A stretch of 64,000 bases of DNA from Brachynemurus nebulosus. Taxonomy: Eukaryota > Arthropoda > Insecta > Neuroptera > Myrmeleontidae. The notes under the pieces were generated by a model. It was not told the origin of the DNA. It was given only the letters and a program-made list of their open reading frames with translations, and ran no database searches. A program made the position numbers and the translations under genes. The stretch covers positions 9,264,670 through 9,328,669 of the forward strand of contig JAPWDM010000001.1 of the NCBI GenBank assembly GCA_035578155.1. Reading direction: 5' to 3'. Shown here one piece after another: positions 1 through 10,454 of the stretch (position 1 is its first letter; each line of letters begins with the position of its first letter).

Positions 1-74
1 TATAATTATTATCATTTTTTTAATAATCATATATATATACATATATAGTTATTATAATTTATCTAAAAAAAAAA

Positions 75-495
75 TATGCTATGGGAGCTTTTTTCTTTTT
101 TTTTCTAAATTTGAAAAAATGGCGACGGTTTGAATAAAAAGTATAAAATTTTTACAGTTTTCCGTGTGAAAAAATAGGAAGATTTCAAAAAAAAGCTTCC
201 ATAGGAACATAGTGGCTTACCTACAGATTGATAATCCATTTGATTTTTTTTTTCAGATAAAAACTGCGGCCGCAACCGTGGGCACCGAATTTCGGCCTTT
301 TTTGAAGACACCTTTTTCAAAAAATTAAAATAATTAGAAATAAATTAAAAAAAATATTTTTGTATTGTTAAATAATGGTATTAATCGTAAAAAAAATTCA
401 TCCCCATTCACCCATCCTATCCATCCAAAAAAAAAATGTGAAAATTGGCTATTCTTCGGTCGATCACACTGTGATTGTACTTTAATGAAATGACG
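75..495 (+). repeat. Fold-back repeat family A, copy 1 (left arm mostly missing)
   Basis: This is one of four dispersed copies of the same sequence (others near 3.67, 17.1 and 27.14 kb). The shared core runs from a CTATGGGAGC-like segment, through GCTTCCATAGGAACATAG and GGCTTACCTACAGATTGATA, to a GTGGGCACC box, then ATTCATCCCCATTC and a CACACTGTGAT terminus. The pieces CTATGGGAGC and GCTTCCATAG are inverted relative to each other and mark the centre of the fold-back. A minus-strand 71-codon open frame inside it is a by-product of the repeat, since the other copies break it. It is a non-coding interspersed repeat; its class is unresolved. Confidence 0.75.
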
Positions 496-1088
496 GCTAG
501 TGATGTCAGAAAAATTTATAGAACACTAGTAGTTTGCTATAGGTACTATAAGCCATGAAATTTTAATTTTTCTAACACAAAATTTAAGGCGTTTAACTGT
601 ACTTAATTTATTTTATTTTTCAGTTGAAAATATTTAAATCAAAATACAATTTTAAAAATTGATTTATTGATTTATCTCCATTTAATATGCAAAATATTCT
701 TTCTACATATGTATTCGTATTATACAAACATTCGCTCGTATTGTATATTCTGGGATAAACAAATGACTAGACTAAATCCAGAAATAGTATATGGAGATAA
801 TAATTAATTTTTTTAAGGAAAATAATAAAAACAATAATAAAAGTTTATGATAGATAAATCACATTGTCTGCTGCTAGCAACATCGAACGACACACAAGCG
901 AACGGAGCAATGAGCTCACTCACTCACTCACAAGAGTCGTGAGTAGCGAACTCAGTGAGTACCGACGTGAGTTAACAGCATTGCAGTTTTTCCTATTGTC
1001 AGTGACATACATACACAACAAAATACACAACTCATCATTTCTAATAATACTTCTTCTTACCGTTACTCCGTTAAGCTATCAGCAATTT

Positions 1089-1091
<3 letters not shown>
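496..1091. other. AT-rich spacer with a CTCAC/GTGAG hairpin
   Basis: No gene or known element is seen. Near 910-962 a run of CTCAC repeats is followed by GTGAG repeats, which would fold into an imperfect hairpin. A 111-codon open frame from 864 runs through this hairpin into the AT array and is low-complexity. Confidence 0.5.

Positions 1092-1182
<91 letters not shown>
1092..1182. repeat. (AT)n microsatellite
   Basis: About 45 uninterrupted AT units. The IYIYIY peptide predicted across it is an artefact. Confidence 0.97.
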
Positions 1183-1187
<5 letters not shown>

Positions 1188-1361
1188 TGTGAGGTATAAC
1201 CACCCGGCATTATATTGCTATTATCAGATTATGTTTATTTCATTTCACTTTTGACATTCTGCTTGCTATATAGGTATGCGTACGTGGCAGTTATGTTGTA
1301 CAGTCGTAGCAACATAAATAAATATAATCTAAGAAATTTGGGTCGTGTTGAATTTTTCATA

Positions 1362-2288
1362 TGAGGGATGCCAAACCATAACGTTGTAAGTGCGACACGA
1401 ACTCGAATACGTTTTATTGCAGTAAAGCGTTGTATATGCTGGTGCTTACCTGCACCCTTAAAGTTCCGACCGTCCAGACTCTGTGACGGCTCCCACCCTC
1501 AATATTGTTAAAAAGCAAGTCATAACGTTGTATTTGCCTGTAATCGTGATTTTTCAATTATTAAAAAAACAAAAAAGTGTGCAAAGCCACATATTGCAAG
1601 AGACCCAATTGAGCTTGTTGCGAATGCTGGCAAAGAAATATTATTCTCAATAGTGGAGACTATACAACGTTTTTTGATTGGATGAATCTGGCTAAAACGA
1701 TAATTAACACCAAAAAACTGCAGATATCTTCGGCTACTACGGTTCGAGTAATATCTGAAAATTTTAGTGTAATTTATACAAAGAAAGTTACAGCGACTTT
1801 GCCCAATGGGTAACAATTTCACTGTTGAAACCTGAAATCAGAAAGATGAATTTTTGAGGACTTGGAAATTGAGATGAAGGGAGCACCTGTACCTTTATCT
1901 GCTGAAAAGAAGAAGGACATTCATGCCATGTTGCCTTATTTATCAGGAGAAAATAAATTGTTTTATGAAAACTTCATAAAACAAATATCTTGAAAGTTTA
2001 AGTTTAATTTGATAAGTGCAGGTAAAGATACACTTACAACTTTATGACATGCATAATTAATAGCACTTACAACGTTTTGTCGTTTTCAGTTTTTTTTAAA
2101 TTAATATTAATATAATAATATAATTTTTTGAAATATTACAGTATGTTAATTATGTGTATTAAATGCAAGTTTAATAATAAATATTGTATGCATTAATTCG
2201 TTTGTTATTTCTCAATTAAAACGGTTTTTTGTCTCTACTGAAGACTTATTTTTTTGGCACTTACAACGTTATGGTTTGGCACCCCTCA
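1362..2288 (+). mobile_element. TA-flanked DNA transposon with 32-bp TIRs and a transposase-like relic
   Basis: The ends are 32-bp inverted repeats (1362-1393 and 2257-2288) beginning TGAGGGATGCC / TGAGGGGTGCC, with one mismatch. They are flanked by TA on both sides (1360-1361, 2289-2290). The motif CTTACAACGTT recurs inside the element, like subterminal transposase sites. Part of the interior still reads as protein (separate entry). At 927 bp it is too short to be autonomous. TA duplication is seen in Tc1/mariner and several other superfamilies, so the superfamily stays open. Confidence 0.8.
1859..1993 (+). pseudogene. C-terminal relic of a transposase-like protein
   Basis: A 44-codon frame closes at a TGA and reads DLEIEMKGAPVPLSAEKKKD and on through HAMLPYLS to LFYENF. 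The pattern PLS..KKKDI..MLP....FYENF resembles the extreme C terminus of arthropod transposon proteins that carry an SD..GQN motif (DUF7869-like); that comparison is from memory. Upstream sequence in a neighbouring frame may continue it, but a stop intervenes. It lies inside the 1362-2288 element, which supports transposon origin. Alternative: chance frame. Confidence 0.4.
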
Positions 2289-2290
2289 TA

Positions 2291-3660
2291 TATTTTTATG
2301 CATTTTTCGCATTTCGTATAAATCACTTTTAGGTGCAATTTGAAAGAGATGATTTTTCTTGGTATATTTTTAAAGTTTACACCTTTAAGAATAAGTTAAC
2401 AGCATCCGTACTAGTAGATCCGACCCAATATCCGTGAAGTTCCATTTCAATGAATATCTATTCTGGCAACGACCCGTTTACCATTTTTTTGTCGTCTACT
2501 TTGGTTCAGACCGTGACGATACTGGTCGTCATCAAGAAACTGTGTGTAAGTTTTCTTTTAGATTTTACGGAGGAGCTGAAATTATGTCGACTATCTCGGT
2601 ATGTAGTTTTTCGGTAATCTATACCTGGATCAATTAAGGAGCATTATTTTTAACAGCATATGTCGTATATGGTAGGGGTAAAACAAATAGCATTTTAAAA
2701 AAGAAAATTTGATGAAAGTCGCATAATAAGCGAGCTAGGGATTTTTTAAAATTTTCACAGAAAGACTACAGAATAAAAAATGCGAAGCATTGCGTTCAAC
2801 AATGGATACTACACGTATTAAAAAAATTTTGTATAAATCGTATTTATTTTACGTCTAAAATATACCTATACTATTAAAAGTAATGCTTTTCATTTTTGAT
2901 CCTACCTTTTTTTTGAAAATTTCTACACAAAAAAAAACAATCGCATAAAAAAAGTTGCATCGAAAAAACATAACTCAAAACACTCAAAACTTAGAAATTT
3001 CCCTAGAATCTGCTTCTATAAACAAGATAAAGCATTAATTTACACACAGAAACATTTTATTTCAATTGTATAATATTATGAAAATTTTGAAAAATTAAAT
3101 GATGCAATAACTTATGTTTTTATGCAATATATTGATTAAATGCTTAAAAGCCGCTAAAAAGTATTTTTATCAAAAAAACTTATTATAGTAAATGCTTAAG
3201 TTTCTTACACTCTCTTGATTTTGATTTATATTATGCATTTTAATGGCCATTTTTTTAAAAACCGCATAAAAAAATTGCACAAAAAAGCACCGCATAAAAA
3301 ATAGTTCAGCTGTACTCGTACAGTTATGCATGTTCTTTCAAAATTTCAAATTGAAATTCGAATTATTACGGTCGCTACGACCACGGATTAATGGATTCAG
3401 TCTAAATACAAAATTCTGTGGATCGATTGGTGCCTCTTGGCGGGATGTTATAGCACTTTACATTCAGTTTTTCCACAACCAGTGAACGTATAAGATCAAT
3501 TGTTATCACCACAGTATCACATTTATGTTGAAACAATGATTCGAAACAATTTCGAGACAAACTTTAAACACATTTATCTTGAAATGCCCTTCTTAAAAAG
3601 GGTACCCACTTTCAGAGGGAAAGCTTCCAAGCTATAAGTTTGAAATATTGACGGAATATT
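2291..3660. other. AT-rich spacer
   Basis: No gene found. The word GCATAAAAAA and variants recur between about 2940 and 3300, suggesting an eroded simple or tandem repeat. A 67-codon open frame at 2434-2637 lacks any recognisable feature. Confidence 0.5.
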
Positions 3661-3669
3661 CTTTATTTC

Positions 3670-4112
3670 ATTCTCCATGTTCCTATGGAAGCTTCTTTTT
3701 TTTAATCTTCCTCTTTTTTTACGGAAAACTATTGAAAAAAGGCCTAAATTTTGTACTTTTTATTCAAACCGCCGCCATTTTTTCAAATTTCAAAAAAAAT
3801 AGAAAAAACCCCCATAGGAACCTAGCGGCTTACCTACAGATTGATAATCTATTTGATTTTTTTTTCTCAGATGAAAACTGCGGCAATCGTGGACACCAAT
3901 AGCCGCCCTTTTTTAAAGACACTTTTTTCAAAAAATTATAATAATTATAAAAATTAAACAAAAATTAATAAAAAAATATTTTTATATTTTTGTATTTGTA
4001 TAGTGGTATTAATCATAAAAAAAATTCATCCCCATTCCCCAATCCTACCCATCAAAGAAAAATTGTGAAAATTGACTATTTTTCGGCCGGTCACACTGTG
4101 ATAGCACCTTAA
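3670..4112 (+). repeat. Fold-back repeat family A, copy 2
   Basis: It has the same core as the copies at 75, 17.1 and 27.14 kb: a short left arm (CCTATGGAAGC), a central AT/poly-T region, the right arm with GGCTTACCTACAGATTGATA and GTGGACACCAAT, and the terminus CACACTGTGATAGCACCTTAA. The right end is directly abutted by the TTA-flanked element at 4112, so that element inserted at or near the end of this repeat. Confidence 0.78.
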
Positions 4113-4991
4113 GGGGGGGTAAGGTTTTAAAATTTTTTTTTGCATTTTTTTTTTAAATTTTTTTTCTGAATGTACATGTCGAGCGTGTTGTGTCAAAATT
4201 TCAAGTAAATCCGAGCAAAACTAATGAAGATACAGCGTTTCAAGTGATCGGCCTTCATGCTCGGTTTTTATACCTGCCTGGTAGCTGCGCGACACACCTA
4301 CTTGGTAAGTATAAAATTTACTTTAATTTTATACTTACAAATCTTATACAAAACAAATACTTACTACAATTGCCCGCGTAAGTATAAAAAATGACCATTA
4401 TCATTTTATTAATGCTTAGTTTTGGATTCTTAAGTATAAAAAACTTTAAATCCATTTTCTGGTAAATAACATTTTTGAAGTTCGTGAACATCGTAACTCA
4501 AAATCTACTTCATCGATTCTTTTGAAATTTTGTACACTGTTTCTAAACATAAATCAACCGGTAATCAGGTCGAGTTTTTTTATTTTTGCTATTTTTTTCC
4601 AGTTTATAATAACAAATTAACTGACATTTTTAGTAAAAATTGTGTTTTTCACTTCAAAATGCTGCCAAAAATAAAAAAGTGGAAAAAAAAACTCTTCCTG
4701 ACTACCTAGGGAAACATATCGCCTTTTAAACGCATTTCGATTTTTTTGTCCCGGATGATCCGGTATCGAGTTATGATGTTCACCGCAAAACAACTTTTTT
4801 TCGCGGCACCTCCGGAAATTCGCTGTCACGGACTTATATATTGATATTTGTAATTGATAATTTTTTCAAAGATACTTCAGATGTTATACTATAACGTGTA
4901 TATGAAATAAATAAACCAGCATTATTCATATCTCCAAAAAAAAAATCATGAAAATATGCCTTTTTTTCGCTTTTAAAACCTTACCCTCCCT
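4112..4991. mobile_element. TTA-flanked element with AGGGNGGGTAAGG termini
   Basis: The inverted termini are AGGGGGGGTAAGGTTTTAAA on the left and its near-complement (TTTTAAAACCTTACCCTCCCT) on the right, 20 of 21 positions matching. TTA flanks both ends (4109-4111 and 4992-4994). A 3-bp TTA duplication fits the TWA preference of PIF/Harbinger elements. No transposase frame remains over 880 bp, so it is non-autonomous. A TTAA reading would shift one end by one base and fits less well. Confidence 0.65.
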
Positions 4992-4995
4992 TTAA

Positions 4996-5816
4996 TTGAC
5001 TGAAAATCGAAACCTTATTTTTAGAAATCTAGAAGATCAGGTGGAAATGATAATTTCTAAGAAATTTTGAACTACATCACCAATTGTAAGACCACTGGAC
5101 AAAAAATTAAAAAAATATTTTTGTTAAGGGCAGTGAATAAAATTCTTGTCTAAAACTGTACACCAAATAAGCATCTGTTTATCTATCTTATTGTCTGTCA
5201 TCTCATCGTTCTGCTTTTGCTGACGATGACGCAGACGACACTTTTTTTTATTGATTTATTTTTTTCCTTTCTATTCACTTGAGAAAATTTATATTTTCAT
5301 TAAGCTTTAATGAATGTCAGTATAGAGCCAGAAAATACAACAATAATAACTTTCATCTTTTTTTTTTTTATATATAATAGTTTCTTCAATTAATTTATAA
5401 CGCGTCGCAAGAATTTCAGACATTTTCATACCTATGCAACAATAACCGTTCTCGCTTTAAACATGGGTATAGATTTTTAGTAAGTACAGGTGAATTTTAT
5501 AACTTTAAAGTTCGTTTCAAAAATATTTTACATAGCACTGGTACTTATTAAAGTTTCTACTGTGCTTATTAGCAAAGATGTCCAAAGAAATTTAAAAAAC
5601 TTATTTTTCCCAGTAACATCTCATAGAGGCTGAGTCCGAACTATAGACAAAGAGTAACGGCGCCCATTGTGACATAAATAAAGACTATTTAAAAACTAGC
5701 CGTATACCCATCCGATGGGATTCACCAACATCTGGGATGTTCGCCATCGCCAACATTTCACGATGTCAGTGTTCAAGATTTATTAAATAAGATATTATTT
5801 ATTTTAACAGCCATAG
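4996..5816. other. AT-rich spacer
   Basis: No gene or confident repeat. A short GACGATGACGCAGACGAC segment at about 5222-5240 is compositionally odd but has no assigned role. Confidence 0.5.
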
Positions 5817-5818
5817 TA

Positions 5819-6678
5819 CACAGGTCACTAGATAAGTTTTGCAATACAAAATGTTTATATTCGCAAGGTACTTGCATTTTTTTTTTATAAAGTTCAACTC
5901 ATAACTAGACGGTAGCCTTAGAATAGGCCCCGTGAATCATTTGTGTACAGAACTAAAACATTAAAAATGTCCGAGTGGTTGAAGGACGAGTTACGCGTGA
6001 TTATTCGCTACAACTTTGTGCGAGGCCTGTTCGTAGATGAATGTGTAGAGAAAATGAAAACTTTACTCAAAGAAAAGTGTCTTCATCGCACAACTATGTA
6101 CCGTTGTTACTGATTTCAGTGTTAATGATCCTCCAAGATCGGGTCGTTTTGTTAAAGCAACTGTTTCATAAAACGTAGCAAAAGTCGAGTTATTAATAAA
6201 GGAGGATAAAGGAGTTGTCCTGAGAGTCAGTGTGCAGTATATAGACGTCTTGGTATGTCAATAAATATTTACCTAAAGTTGTTCAGAAACTTAAAGAGAT
6301 TCGTCCAAACTCAAGAATGGATAGCTGGCATTTTTACCACAATAACACTTCTGCTCATCGAGCTCATGGGACAGTTAATTTTTTTAGAAAATACTGACAT
6401 TAAAGTGCTTGATCATTCTGTCTAGAGTCCAGATCTTTCTCCTGTGACTTCGCTTTGTTTCCGATTGTGAACGGCTAGCTGAAAGGCCGGAAGTTTGCGA
6501 GCGATTCCGCGCTACTGGCGGCCTGGGATCAAGTGTGTTCAGAACTACCAGAAGAAAAATAGCACGATATTTTTGACAGTTGGTTTTTAGGTATCACTAA
6601 GTGAATAAGCTGTGACAGAAATTATTTTGAAAAACTTTAATAACTATGGCTGTATTGTAAAACTTATCTAGTGACCTA
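5819..6678 (+). mobile_element. Mariner-like element, internally deleted and decayed
   Basis: The inverted ends share AGGTCACTAGATAAGTTTT (5822 onward; complement ending about 6677), with TA next to the left end at 5817-5818 and TA at the right. The interior holds both the N- and C-terminal regions of a mariner transposase (next entry). At about 860 bp it is shorter than the usual 1.3 kb, because the middle part is missing. Confidence 0.85.
5967..6620 (+). pseudogene. Mariner transposase relic
   Basis: From ATG 5967 the frame reads MSEWLKDELRVIIRYNFVRG, then DECVEKM and HRTTMYRCY, which matches the N-terminal helix-turn-helix domain of mariner transposases. Downstream, in broken frames, it continues DPPRSGRF and VAKVELLIKED. 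After a large deletion the C-terminal catalytic part appears as HNNTSAHRAH...VLDHSV*SPDLSP near 6340-6440, corresponding to the family block HDNA.AH...L.HPPYSPDLAP. Stops and frameshifts (for example after TMYRCY and within the SPDL block) make it non-functional. Recognition is by family motif; no search was run. Confidence 0.85.
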
Positions 6679-6689
6679 TTAAAATATTT

Positions 6690-6895
6690 TTATAAGTATT
6701 TTTAACTTCAAAAATGACAAATTTCCATACAAATTTTCATCTCCTATTTAACCCACTTTAGGGGACAAATTTTCAAAATTCCTTTCTTAGTGCTCATCTA
6801 CGTTGTACATAGGGAACTCCTGTGGAAAATTTAATCCAACGGTTTATAAGCTGTGCGTTCTCTGTCTGTCAGTCAATCAGTCAGTCAGTGCTAGA
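6690..6895. repeat. Interspersed insect-type repeat ending in (CAGT)n
   Basis: The stretch with ATCTCCTATTTAACCC, TTTAGGGGACAAATTTTC, CCTTTCTTAGTG and a final CAGTCAATCAGTCAGTCAGT is of a type widely scattered in insect genomes, as I recall it. Only one copy lies in this window, so the boundaries are approximate. Confidence 0.45.
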
Positions 6896-7299
6896 GATTA
6901 AGTTGATTTGTAGACTTGCCAAAATAATATACTATCGACTTAAACCCGTAATATAAATAATATCAAACGTCATCAAAACGATACAGAAAAAACCGTAAGC
7001 TGTTTGAATTGCTGGTAGTAAAATATTTTAAAATGTTAAAAAGATATGAATTTTTACAATAATAGGATAAACGGGATAATCATTCAATACAACGGTACAC
7101 TGTTGCGAAATTTACGCTAGCTAGAAATTTTTCCCCAAAACTCTTGCTTTAGAGCTAAGAAAGTTTTAAAAATTTACAACAGAGCTAGTATACCTGCAAT
7201 CGAAACTCGTGTTTTTTTATGTTTGAGGTGGGGAGGGGTACTTGAAATGAACTTTCTTACATAATTTTACCATGGAGTAAAATTACAAAAAAATTTATA
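6896..7299. other. AT-rich spacer
   Basis: No gene or repeat recognised. Confidence 0.5.
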
Positions 7300-7476
7300 A
7301 AATATATTTATTTGAAAATTTTGTTCTACAACACTTTTATTACCGACAACTTCCCTTAAAAATGATCTCACACCTTTACAAATGAAATTCATTTTGATTA
7401 TAAAATTTAAAATTGGTTTAAATTCCTTCTTAGCTATTAATTTATCGATTAAGTTTGAATTATATCCGTTATTATT
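7300..7476 (-). pseudogene. Penelope-like element fragment, minus-strand copy
   Basis: Read on the minus strand from 7476, the sequence gives NNGYNSNLIDKLIAKKEFKP and then ILNFIIKMNF, a segment like that between the reverse transcriptase and GIY-YIG domains of Penelope-like elements. The first 45 bases (7431-7476) are an inverted copy of 7522-7566. This is therefore the left half of a head-to-head PLE pair. The left boundary is uncertain. Confidence 0.5.
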
Positions 7477-7521
7477 TGCTATTATTTTTATATTATTTAT
7501 TTCGTTTTCGATTATTTAACG

Positions 7522-8037
7522 AATAATAACGGATATAACTCAAACTTAATCGATAAATTAATAGCTAAACCAGAAACAAACCCTCGTTAAACCAGAACTA
7601 AAAACTAACTTTAAAACTATAACATATTTTGGTAACATATCGGATAAAATTAAAAAAATTCTAGAAAAATCAAACATAAATATAGCATTTAAATCAGGCT
7701 TTAATCTAGGAAACTTAATATATACTTAACAGTAAAACAAACATTGATAAACTTAAATAATCGGGTATCTACAAATTAAACTGCCAAGACTGTAGTAGTT
7801 TTTACATCGGTCAAACTGACAAAAACTTTGAAACCCGGAGAGCAGAGCATTTCAGATCCTATAGGAACAAGAAATCCGACTCTGCTTTTGCGAGGCATTT
7901 AATTGACACCAGACACACGCCAGAACGGGAAATTACCGTGCTACACGAGGCAAACAAATGACAGAAGTTAACAATCCTAAAAGCAATAGAAATAAATAAA
8001 CATAACTCCGATCACCTTTTAAATGACTACACCGATA
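7522..8037 (+). pseudogene. Penelope-like element 3' coding relic with GIY-YIG endonuclease
   Basis: The frame opens NNGYNSNLIDKLIAKPETNP. After an in-frame stop it continues TNFKTITYFGNISDKIKKIL with NIAFKSGFNLGN, then after a frameshift near 7728 it gives SGIYKLNCQDC..FYIGQTD and FETRRAEHFRSYRNK. This is a GIY-YIG nuclease signature: GIY is followed by FYIG, and the conserved Arg and His-containing REH-like block is RRAEH. A TGA at about 7960 and the frameshift kill the gene; residual homology runs on to the DYTDI segment at about 8037. PLEs encode a reverse transcriptase plus this C-terminal nuclease. The RT is absent here, as expected for 5' truncation. Confidence 0.82.
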
Positions 8038-8380
8038 TCTACAGTTCAACTCTATTTTCAATATTATAATTTAATTAAACCTTTAAAATTGTATTTTTCT
8101 GTAATAATGTTTGTTTGTCAATTTCAATCTTTTGTTACGTGTTTGCTTGCATTTGTCACATGTAATGTAATCTTGTTTTTCTTGTTTTTCGGATTCTCCC
8201 ACTACCCCCGCCCCTTCCACTTCCACACCATATACCACTCCCCTTCATAACTATAGGTAGATAAAATTAATATATATAAGGGCATGTATCGAATATAATT
8301 TTTATTCTGTTTGAAAATGAACTAACGGTTCGAAATAATATTGTCACAGTTTCAAAAATAAAAATGGTATTTTGCAAAGT
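8038..8380 (+). mobile_element. PLE 3' untranslated tail
   Basis: This AT-rich tail follows directly on the GIY-YIG relic and carries a hammerhead-like fold (own entry). It probably ends near 8350-8380 in AAAAATGGTATTTTGCA-type sequence. A 75-codon hydrophobic open frame at 8023-8250 lies across the end of the relic and this tail and is not thought to be a gene. Confidence 0.5.
8307..8349 (+). ncRNA. Decayed hammerhead-ribozyme-like motif in PLE tail
   Basis: Stem I is CTGT (8307-8310) pairing with ACAG (8346-8349). The core is TTGAAAA where CTGANGA is expected. Stem II is GAAC (8319-8322) pairing with GTTC (8328-8331), then GAAA (8332-8335) and a GTC (8343-8345) at the cleavage position. 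The layout is that of a minimal PLE-type hammerhead, but C3 and G8 of the catalytic core are changed, so it is probably inactive. It sits where PLE hammerheads are known to occur, in the terminal region. Confidence 0.4.
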
Positions 8381-8441
8381 AAAGTATTTGTTTATTCTTT
8401 ACAAATATTGAATACCATAAAGTAACGCTCAAATCTATTAA

Positions 8442-8729
8442 CCCTTTGCACTCGAACCATTTTTTATTACGAGTACCTACTCAGCTACTCGACAGTAGTT
8501 TTAATAAAAAATTGTAATACATCAAACCTAAGTATTTTAAACAAAAGTAGTTTACTTATATATTTTATTTTTATTTGTATATTACAAACATTATTTTTTA
8601 ATAATAAATTTTATAATTTTCCTTAGTGTGATATTTGAAGTAAGGAATAGGATGGCGCCTGCGAGGCGCCTTTCGAGTGCAAAAGGTATTTATTGTGTCG
8701 CCGTGGCGGTGCCTATCGAGTGCAAAGGG
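8442..8729. mobile_element. piggyBac-type MITE
   Basis: It has perfect TTAA duplications (8438-8441 and 8730-8733) around perfect inverted termini CCCTTTGCACTCGA / TCGAGTGCAAAGGG. TTAA plus CCCTTTG-type ends is the signature of piggyBac elements. A third copy of the terminal motif (TCGAGTGCAAAAGG) lies internally near 8674-8687. At 288 bp with no frame it is non-autonomous. The intact termini suggest relatively recent activity. Confidence 0.92.
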
Positions 8730-8733
8730 TTAA

Positions 8734-10454
8734 TATTAATTTTGATTTTTTGTAATCTTTAAGCGAAATGGTCTTATTTAAGTTAGGATTTTTTTCTGCT
8801 ATTTATCTAAGTTTTTATTGCTATTTATATATTAGTTCCTTTTCAATTTCTATGGCCTCAATCCCTATCATTCAGCAGGTTTCAAAACTGTACATTTCGG
8901 ATCCTAATATTATGATTAATTACAAGGTATGATGGACTTCTCCTTACTGGGTGTAAACTCACGATGTCGGAACCGGAGTCGTTATGAATCATTACAATGT
9001 CATCAAATTATCATTCCAAACAGTCTTTTTAATCAAACAATTAAGAAAACCTGAATTTGAGCATTAAAATTTTTCCAATTTACAACTGCGGTAAGTCATA
9101 TATAGTGTTGCAAAAGAACTAAAGTCATTCTCTTTTCAATCACCCCTATAAAAAAATTTTACAAAAAAAAGAAAAAAGAAAAAAAAGAATACATTATCAT
9201 AAAAGCTAAGATTTATAATAAGTAGGTTCCATTAAATTTTATTGAAAGAACTGACATTTATGTCGGCGACAATGCATAGTATATGCAGGAGATACTTAGC
9301 TCGCGTTTTATTGTGCTTTATCATATGTTAAACGACGGTGTTAAGAAAACGAGTAGCAGTGCCACTGGGTTCAATTGGCATTCTTTTTATTATTGTAAAC
9401 ATTGATGATTGTGCTGTTATAAGTTACAATTAAAAAATTATTAGCATAGTAAGAATGAATAATGATTTTATACTTGAGTGTATACTTTTCAATGGAAAAT
9501 TGTTCGGACATTTATGAATAAAGAAAAAAATATACATTTAATAAATTAATATGAAAGGGCTGGCTCAGATATATGTAAATTGAATATACAATGATGAAAA
9601 CAGCCTTTTTTTAGCAGCCAATAGTCTCCTGGTGTCAATTTTCTTAATAGAAATTTGAAATTTGCACGTTTAAGTATCAGCCTAATGTAATAGTGTACAA
9701 GTAGACTGAAGAGGAGATGCTAAACTTTAGTATTATTATTACTGCATTATTTAATTTTGTTACAAAATTTGATAATGCAACTTCTTCAACAGAGTTTTAA
9801 GAGTTAATGCAGCGGCCATTGTCACTGCACTTTCTAGAAAGACTTTTCTTTCACCTATGCTACTATGCGCTTCTAACTGTCCACTAAAAGAACAATGGTA
9901 AAGCTTATTTAAAAGAATTTTCAAGTTTATTAAAATAGCTGATATAGGCAGATAAGCATCCGGGTAGAATACCCCTGCACGAATGCCCTTGACCTATGTC
10001 GTACCCGGAAAAAATCCAAAAAAATTATATGTTGTATCAATCAGAATAAGAAGCCTAAAAAAAACTTTTGGTAATTGTACCATAGTTACAAGTGGATGAA
10101 AAAAATATTGAAAAATTAAATAAATTTGATTAAGAAGAAGCTGATAATTATTTTTTCTGAAATACACTGTAAAGTATCTGAAATATATAAAAATTTTAGT
10201 TAAATCCGACAAGACATTTTTATATATTATAAAAAGTATTATTAAAAAAAATATAACTTTTTTCTATTTTCAAAAAGTAAATTCTTAGCCCCAAGAGGGC
10301 ACTCTACTCATACTTATCCACCTGTAACCTTTTTAGGTTTATATAGGCTAAGAAATCTTTGATTGTGCTGCGAAGAGTTGCCCAGAATAGCCCAGAATTA
10401 CCCTCTTCCAATCCTTATTAGATCAATTAAATTACACATAAAGAAAAAAAAAAT
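8734..10454. other. AT-rich spacer
   Basis: No gene recognised. A small hairpin GGGTAGAATACCC lies near 9962-9974. Minus-strand open frame 9994-10212 is low-complexity. Confidence 0.5.

Noticed and set aside
4109..4995. piggyBac assignment from TTAA at both ends
   Set aside because: Using TTAA puts the two termini out of register by one base; TTA gives aligned termini.
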